DNA of 64,000 nt, taken from positions 320,193,925 through 320,257,924 of the forward strand of contig CM041776.1 of assembly GCA_023374045.1 (NCBI GenBank), in the 5' to 3' direction. The translations under genes and the position numbers were made by a program. This DNA is from Limonium bicolor. Its lineage: Eukaryota > Streptophyta > Magnoliopsida > Caryophyllales > Plumbaginaceae. Positions 62,143-64,000 of the stretch are shown in pieces. Below the pieces are notes generated by a model. The model was given only the letters and a program-made list of their open reading frames with translations, did no database searches and was not told where the DNA came from. Position 1 is the first letter of the stretch. Each line of letters begins with the position of its first letter.

Positions 62143-64000
62143 CATGAGGAACTCAAAATATACCAAAGAAAACTGCGCTCCAAAATTGTGGTTATTGAAC
62201 CCCCCTCATCATGCCCTACATGATTACATTAGGGATGCAAGGTATTTAGACCTGCTTTTATTAGAATAAAAGCTGATAATTCCATCGTTAACGCATTAGT
62301 CGAAAGGTGGAGACCCGAGACTCATACGTTTATGTTGTCATTTGGTGAGGCAACTATTATCCTAGAGGTTACAAGATTTCTATGTCCTTGTTGCACACGA
62401 AATTTGAGGTTAGGCCCAGGATGAGCATAAGTTCGACAGGCAGCCAGCTCGGGTTCACCAACAGCACGCCAGAGCATGGATCATGAGGCTAATTGGTGGA
62501 GTGTTGTTGCCAAGCTACGACAGTCGTACCATCGACTACGGATATCTGGAGCAGCTAAGAGATTTTGATGCATGCGCACAATATAGCTGGGGGTCTGCCG
62601 TATTAGCACACACGTATCTTGGTTTGTGCAACGCCACCTCGTTTGATTCTACACACATTACCGTGTCTACGAAGTTGCTTACATTGTGGGTGTATTCTAG
62701 ATTTTCTTCCTTCTTTCGAGTACCAAGAATTCCTGTTGCAGATCGATCCATGTATGGTCACATGTAAGTGAGAATAACCATCAATAAAACTTATTCTTTC
62801 CTTTAATTTTACTTCTGTGATGGTTTTTCAAATTCATTTTATGTATTCCCTTACAGCCAGGACAATCCAATTGTTCCCCTTATGAAGTTACGTGATGCTC
62901 ATTCTGTTCTGGATTCAATTCTGGTCCCACCCACTGATGATGATGTAAGTTATTTTTCATAATTAAGCAATCAACAATTTTTTTTCTTTAGACGTTAAAA
63001 GTATAAATATTTTTTGCAATACACTTTTAGTGGGTCTGGCAACCGTATGGTGATTCTTCACCTGACACCGCCGCAATAGTTGTTCTGCTAATACTGAACA
63101 ACATCGTTGACAGGCATCAGCCTTATCGGGTGATGAGACAATTTGGTCGTGATAAGCTTCACAACCAGAAGTAGACGGGCCGAGTGGAGGTAGACTGGTC
63201 CATTGTGAGCGCAAGGTACATCGAGTTTTGGAATGATAAAGAGGATAGACGGGTAAAGCTCGAAGAATACTCTTATGTTGTTCCGTTAACGATCAACTCT
63301 GAGTACATGTAATGGTATCAAAGACACAACTTATGGTGGTACACTGGTGAGGCATGTCGGCAGGCCATATTGGTAAACAATTAATTTGTTTAGTTATTTG
63401 TTCATAATTTATAATGATTTAACAATGTGAATTGATTCCATCAATAACATGATTGTGTTAGCAGGCTGATGGCTTAGATCAAATACGACATTATGACCCT
63501 AACGTGGGAGACTACGTCGGTTATCTGTCACAACAAACAAGCATGTCTTACCACCAGTGTTACAGACATGTCCAAGCTTCGATTGATCGTCATGCTTCAC
63601 CTGCTATCACTGTATACTAGCCTCCCTTCTCGTGTAACGATAATCTATGCAAAAAGGCCGCACAAAGACGACCAAGGAGTGAAGTACGTCGACCACTGCA
63701 AGCGCCACTACCTGATCCTGAGCCTGAGGTAGTGCATCAGTCAAGCTGGACGTACCCTACTCAACCTTCTTATCCCGTTAACCATAATCAACAAGATTAC
63801 GAGCATGAAGTAAGTGTGCGGGATCGTTTACCGTACACTACTCAGATCAGTATGTGGGGATATTCGCAGTGGGGTGGTCACACGAGCCAGCAAACACAGT
63901 GGGGTGGGCATTCGAGCCAGCAAACAGAATGGGGTGGGCAGACATGCCAACAGGATGACTACAGTTTGGCTGTTGTGGGTACTTATACAGATCAGACGGT
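62143..64000 (+). pseudogene. Plant mobile domain (PMD) gene, transposon-type, decayed and cut by window end
   Basis: PMD proteins (MAIN/MAIL-like and the related transposon-borne forms) have an aminotransferase-like plant mobile domain. Visible blocks are KLWLLNPPHHALHDYIRDAR, then after a frame change IKADNSIVNALVERWRPETH, HARAWIMRLIGGVLLPSYDS, QYSWGSAVLAHTYLGLCNAT and, past a short intron (about 62767-62856), IVPLMKLRDAHSVLDS. After another intron come WVWQPYGDSSPDTAA, HQPYRVMRQFGRDKLHNQK, DWSIVSARYIEFWND and YSYVVPLTINSEYM. In-frame stops occur at 63172-63174 and 63310-63312, and a further one at 63618-63620 in the following exon. The C-terminal part has a QWGGxxSQQT repeat and runs out of the window. 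Frameshift plus stops mean it is not functional. Confidence 0.82.
63867..63956 (+). repeat. Three tandem 30-bp repeats in the PMD C-terminal region
   Basis: Units at 63867, 63897 and 63927 begin CAGTGGGGTGG, CAGTGGGGTGG and GAATGGGGTGG. They encode QWGGHTSQQT, QWGGHSSQQT and EWGGQTCQQD. Frame-preserving expansion suggests a once-translated low-complexity tail. Confidence 0.9.

Overview
This is a AT-rich, intron-rich, transposon-laden nuclear segment from a flowering plant. It appears to be a dicot, because the recognisable single-copy genes (pectinesterase, IBA57-type protein, NUDT19-type Nudix hydrolase, early nodulin 93-like protein, poly(ADP-ribose) glycohydrolase) have plant-specific architecture and plant GT-AG introns. 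Nothing identifies the species. All recognisable host genes lie on the minus strand. The plus strand carries only transposon genes.

Layout. 1-5199 is non-coding and looks like a long LTR of a minus-oriented LTR retrotransposon that continues out of the window. 6153-6559 is a foldback element with 9-bp target duplications. 8125-18341 is a complete-looking 10.2-kb CACTA (En/Spm) transposon with CACTA termini, a TTG target duplication, a TNP2-type transposase and a second En/Spm-type gene with a recent 434-bp exon-pair duplication. 19460-21203 is a secreted pectinesterase. 22145-27379 is a full Tnt1-like Ty1/copia element (two LTRs, AGATT target duplication, PBS, PPT) with disabling lesions. 27786-30069 is an IBA57-like gene with a tandemly repeated upstream region. 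31224-33454 is NUDT19-like, and 34680-35142 is a truncated CCCH zinc-finger relic.

36595-38128 (hAT), 38482-39432 (MULE-type foldback), 47105-47342 (Stowaway) and 56379-57004 (hAT) are non-autonomous DNA elements whose ends I could fix by target duplications. 43162-43714 is an ENOD93-like gene. 51123-56207 is an 11-exon PARG gene with an altered catalytic signature. 57600-61800 is a roughly 140-bp AT-rich tandem array interrupted by two foldback elements. 62143-64000 is a decayed plant-mobile-domain (PMD) gene running off the window.

The host genes are unrelated housekeeping or tissue-specific genes with no shared pathway. I did not find a convincing new biological system. The most unusual items are the foldback family built from a TTCACAATATACCCC motif, its insertion into the tandem array beside the PMD gene, the PARG signature change, and the exon duplication inside the CACTA element. 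Exon limits are inferred from GT-AG sites and protein-family reading frames and have not been confirmed with transcripts.
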